Positions 62,386 to 64,000 of a DNA stretch of 64,000 nt are shown here, in pieces. Source of the stretch: Myxococcales bacterium (lineage in GTDB: Bacteria > Myxococcota_A > Polyangia > Nannocystales > Nannocystaceae); the NCBI GenBank assembly GCA_020633335.1, contig JACKDU010000002.1, positions 372,001 to 436,000 on the forward strand, written 5' to 3'. A program made the position numbers and the translations under genes. The first letter of the stretch is position 1. Every line of letters begins with the position of its first letter. The notes beneath the pieces were generated by a model. It saw only the letters and a program-made list of their open reading frames with translations, searched no databases and had not been told where the DNA came from.

Positions 62386-62568
62386 GCACGCTGACCCGCG
62401 GCCGTCGCCCCGCGCGCCGCCCCGGCGAGGTCGTCCGGGACCCCCAAGAATGGGCGTCTGCGGGCCACGGGCGCCGATGGGGGCGCGCGGCGGGGGGCCC
62501 GGACCTGGCGGCGGCGCCACCGCCGCGAGCACGCAGAGCGCCGGGCGACGCGCCCGCGACTCCCCGGC

Positions 62569-62574
62569 TACCAT
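62569..62574 (+). promoter_or_regulatory. -10-like hexamer TACCAT, leaderless type
   Basis: GGCTACCAT, then 6 nt, then the ATG at 62581. Confidence 0.5.
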
Positions 62575-62580
62575 GGGCGA

Positions 62581-63078
62581 ATGGCCGCCGCCGATCGCCC
62601 CAGCCTCCTCGTCCGCCTGCCGGCGCTCGCGCTCTCCCTCGGGATCGCCGGCTTCCTGGTCTTTCAGGCAGGTGTCCCCGGCTGCGGCCCGGAGAGCGCG
62701 TCGCGCTCGCCCGCGCCGCCGGCGAGCGAGAACCCGGCCGCCGCCGAGGCGCCATCGAGCGAGGCCCCGGTCGCGGCCGCCCCGGCCGAGCCAACGCCGG
62801 AGCCCGCCGACAACCCCGCGCCCGCGCCCGCCGAGCCGGCGACCGACGCGGGCATCGTCGCTGGCGCCGGCGAGCCGACCCCGCCCGAGCCCGAGCCCGT
62901 CGCCAAGCCCCGCTACTTCCCGGCGAGCAAGGCGATGGCCCCGCTCATCGAGCCCCAGGCCCTCGCGCCCGAGCCGACCGACCACGGCAAGCGCCAGCAG
63001 CAGAACGCGCGCCCCCGGCAGGCCCAGCAGGCGCCGCAGCCGACCCAGCAGGCCCTCAACCCGGCGCCGGAGCGCTAG
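62581..63078 (+). CDS. Membrane-anchored Pro/Ala/Glu-rich protein
   Basis: 165 residues. One N-terminal hydrophobic segment (about 10-34, LPALALSLGIAGFLVFQAG then GC, possibly a lipoprotein site) is followed by about 75 residues of Pro/Ala/Glu low complexity. A short conserved-looking stretch, KPRYFPASKAMAPLIEP, comes next, and a Gln-rich end. It is probably exported and mostly disordered. The family is unrecognised. It lies 5 nt ahead of the fatty-acid-hydroxylase gene and is surely cotranscribed with it. Confidence 0.82.
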   Translation: MAAADRPSLLVRLPALALSLGIAGFLVFQAGVPGCGPESASRSPAPPASENPAAAEAPSSEAPVAAAPAEPTPEPADNPAPAPAEPATDAGIVAGAGEPTPPEPEPVAKPRYFPASKAMAPLIEPQALAPEPTDHGKRQQQNARPRQAQQAPQPTQQALNPAPER

Positions 63079-63083
63079 CGCCG

Positions 63084-63899
63084 ATGGATCTCCTGGCCTC
63101 GACCGCGCTCTCGCTCGGCCTCCTCGCGCTGATCTTCGGCCCGCTCGAGCGCGCCTTCCCGGCCCGCCGCGGGCAGCCGACGCTGCGCCCCGAGCTGGCG
63201 ATCGATCTCGCCTTCTTCCTCGGCCAGTACCTCGCCTTCGCCGGCCTCGCGCTCATCCTCCTCGGCGGCGCCGCCGGGCTCCTGGAGCCGCTGATCCCGG
63301 GGCCGCTGCGGGCCGCCAGCGAGGCGACGCCGCTCCTCCTCCGCGGCCTCCTCGCCCTCGCGATCGGCGACGTCCTGGTCTACTGGTTCCACCGCGCGTG
63401 CCACCAGGTGCCGCTCCTCTGGCGCTTCCACGCGGTCCACCACTCGGCCGAGCACCTCGACTGGCTCGCCGCCCACCGCGAGCACCCGGTCGACGGGCTC
63501 CTCACCCAGCTCGTGATCAACGTCCCGGCGATCGCCCTCGGCCTCCCCTTCGAGGCGGTCGGCGGCCTCGTCGTCCTCCGCGGCCTCTGGGCGATCTTCA
63601 TCCACTCGAACGTCCGCCTGCCGCTCGGTCCCCTGCGGGTGCTCCTCGGCGCCCCCGAGCTCCACCACTGGCACCACGCCCGGGTCGCCGAGACCCGCCA
63701 CAACTTCGCCAACCTCGCGCCCTGGGTCGACCTGGTCTTTGGGACCTATCACTGCCCCCGCGACCCCGAGCGCTACCCCCTCGGCCTCACCGATCCGTGG
63801 CCGCGCGGCTACCTCGCGCAGCTCCTCTGGCCGCTCGGGCTCCGCCTCGGCCGCGCCCGCGCGCCTAGCCCCGAGCGGGCCCCGGCTCCGCCCGGCTGA
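63084..63899 (+). CDS. Sterol desaturase / fatty acid hydroxylase-superfamily membrane protein
   Basis: 271 residues, several transmembrane helices. The di-iron histidine clusters are complete: WFHRACHQ (HxxxH), FHAVHHSAEHLDWLAAHREH (HxxHH and following His) and LHHWHHARVAETRHNF (HxxHH...H). It uses O2 to hydroxylate or desaturate a lipid chain or sterol. The substrate is unclear; Nannocystis relatives make sterols, and hydroxy fatty acids are common in myxobacteria. The 2-hydroxyacyl-CoA-lyase-like gene lies nearby on the other strand. RBS spacing is short after the preceding stop. Confidence 0.92.
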   Translation: MDLLASTALSLGLLALIFGPLERAFPARRGQPTLRPELAIDLAFFLGQYLAFAGLALILLGGAAGLLEPLIPGPLRAASEATPLLLRGLLALAIGDVLVYWFHRACHQVPLLWRFHAVHHSAEHLDWLAAHREHPVDGLLTQLVINVPAIALGLPFEAVGGLVVLRGLWAIFIHSNVRLPLGPLRVLLGAPELHHWHHARVAETRHNFANLAPWVDLVFGTYHCPRDPERYPLGLTDPWPRGYLAQLLWPLGLRLGRARAPSPERAPAPPG

Positions 63900-63956
63900 G
63901 CGAGGGCCGCGCGTCGAAACAATCCAGGCGCGCGCGCCCTCTCAGGGAGAGGGCTC

Positions 63957-64000
63957 ATGACGTCCGCCGAACGCCCCCATGACGCAGCGCGCCCCGGTCG
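63957..64000 (+). CDS. Start of an unknown gene, cut by the window edge
   Basis: An ATG at 63957 with a strong AGGGAGAGGG sequence 4 nt upstream opens a frame (MTSAERPHDAARPG) running to the window end. Only 14 codons are visible, so nothing can be said of its product, and it may not be real. Confidence 0.4.
   Translation, partial: MTSAERPHDAARPG

Overview
This is a very GC-rich window (third codon positions almost always G or C) from a myxobacterium, most likely of the Nannocystaceae type. That placement is inferred from gene content: many lipoproteins with long Ser/Thr/Gly linkers, Myxococcus-type cysteine-rich repeats (CGDG...GE.CDDGN), choice-of-anchor L proteins, a MYXO-CTERM tail, a CHAT/STAND/WD40 giant and PknB-like kinases with DWG in place of DFG. 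No rRNA, tRNA, CRISPR array, prophage or insertion sequence was recognised.

Layout. 1-11.6 kb: secreted or surface proteins (a cut-off beta-helix lipoprotein, a sugar-hydrolase-like lipoprotein, a cysteine-repeat/glycine-rich lipoprotein) and a 2523-residue LamG/propeller/beta-repeat giant. 11.9-17 kb: a CHAT-protease/STAND-ATPase/WD40 protein divergent from that giant. 17-24 kb: a MepA-like murein endopeptidase, a translationally coupled ATP-grasp/aspartoacylase pair, a glyoxalase, a lipoprotein with an unfamiliar CSFGEC repeat, and an SDR epimerase. 24-34 kb: rsgA between two paralogous lipoproteins, a GDPD, a beta-lactamase-fold lipoprotein, an EEP hydrolase, a methyltransferase, a GIDE-like membrane protein, 3-hydroxyanthranilate dioxygenase, a phospholipase-D protein with a histone-H1-like tail, and a MAPEG protein. 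34-45 kb: two paralogous choice-of-anchor L lipoproteins, a purple-acid-phosphatase-like enzyme with its TPR partner, an MlaC-like protein, and an S9 peptidase with a histidine phosphatase. 45-56 kb: signalling (Ser/Thr kinase, hybrid histidine kinase, triple-PAS histidine kinase), small unknowns, a class V aminotransferase, a triple-CxxC protein with a DUF483-like partner, and glucokinase. 56-64 kb: penicillin acylase, a lipoprotein, an ILVBL/HACL2-like ThDP enzyme with a thioesterase, and a fatty-acid-hydroxylase/sterol-desaturase protein.

Expression signals. About nineteen genes have a TAnnnT-like hexamer, usually preceded by GC, ending 6-9 nt before the start codon, and most lack a Shine-Dalgarno sequence. 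This is the architecture of leaderless transcripts. Genes with a clear Shine-Dalgarno tend to have the hexamer farther upstream or are internal to operons. I used this pattern to move several starts inward. Many convergent gene ends carry short perfect hairpins, several sharing a TGTCC-N4-GGACA core, and none with a clear U tract. Between the first two convergent genes lies a 128-nt long-arm hairpin.

The strongest candidates for new biology are the CSFGEC-repeat lipoprotein, the PLD/histone-tail fusion, the triple CxxC-VNMG protein with its overlapping partner, the coupled ATP-grasp/aspartoacylase pair, the CHAT-STAND-WD40 protein facing the giant LamG protein, and the leaderless promoter layout.
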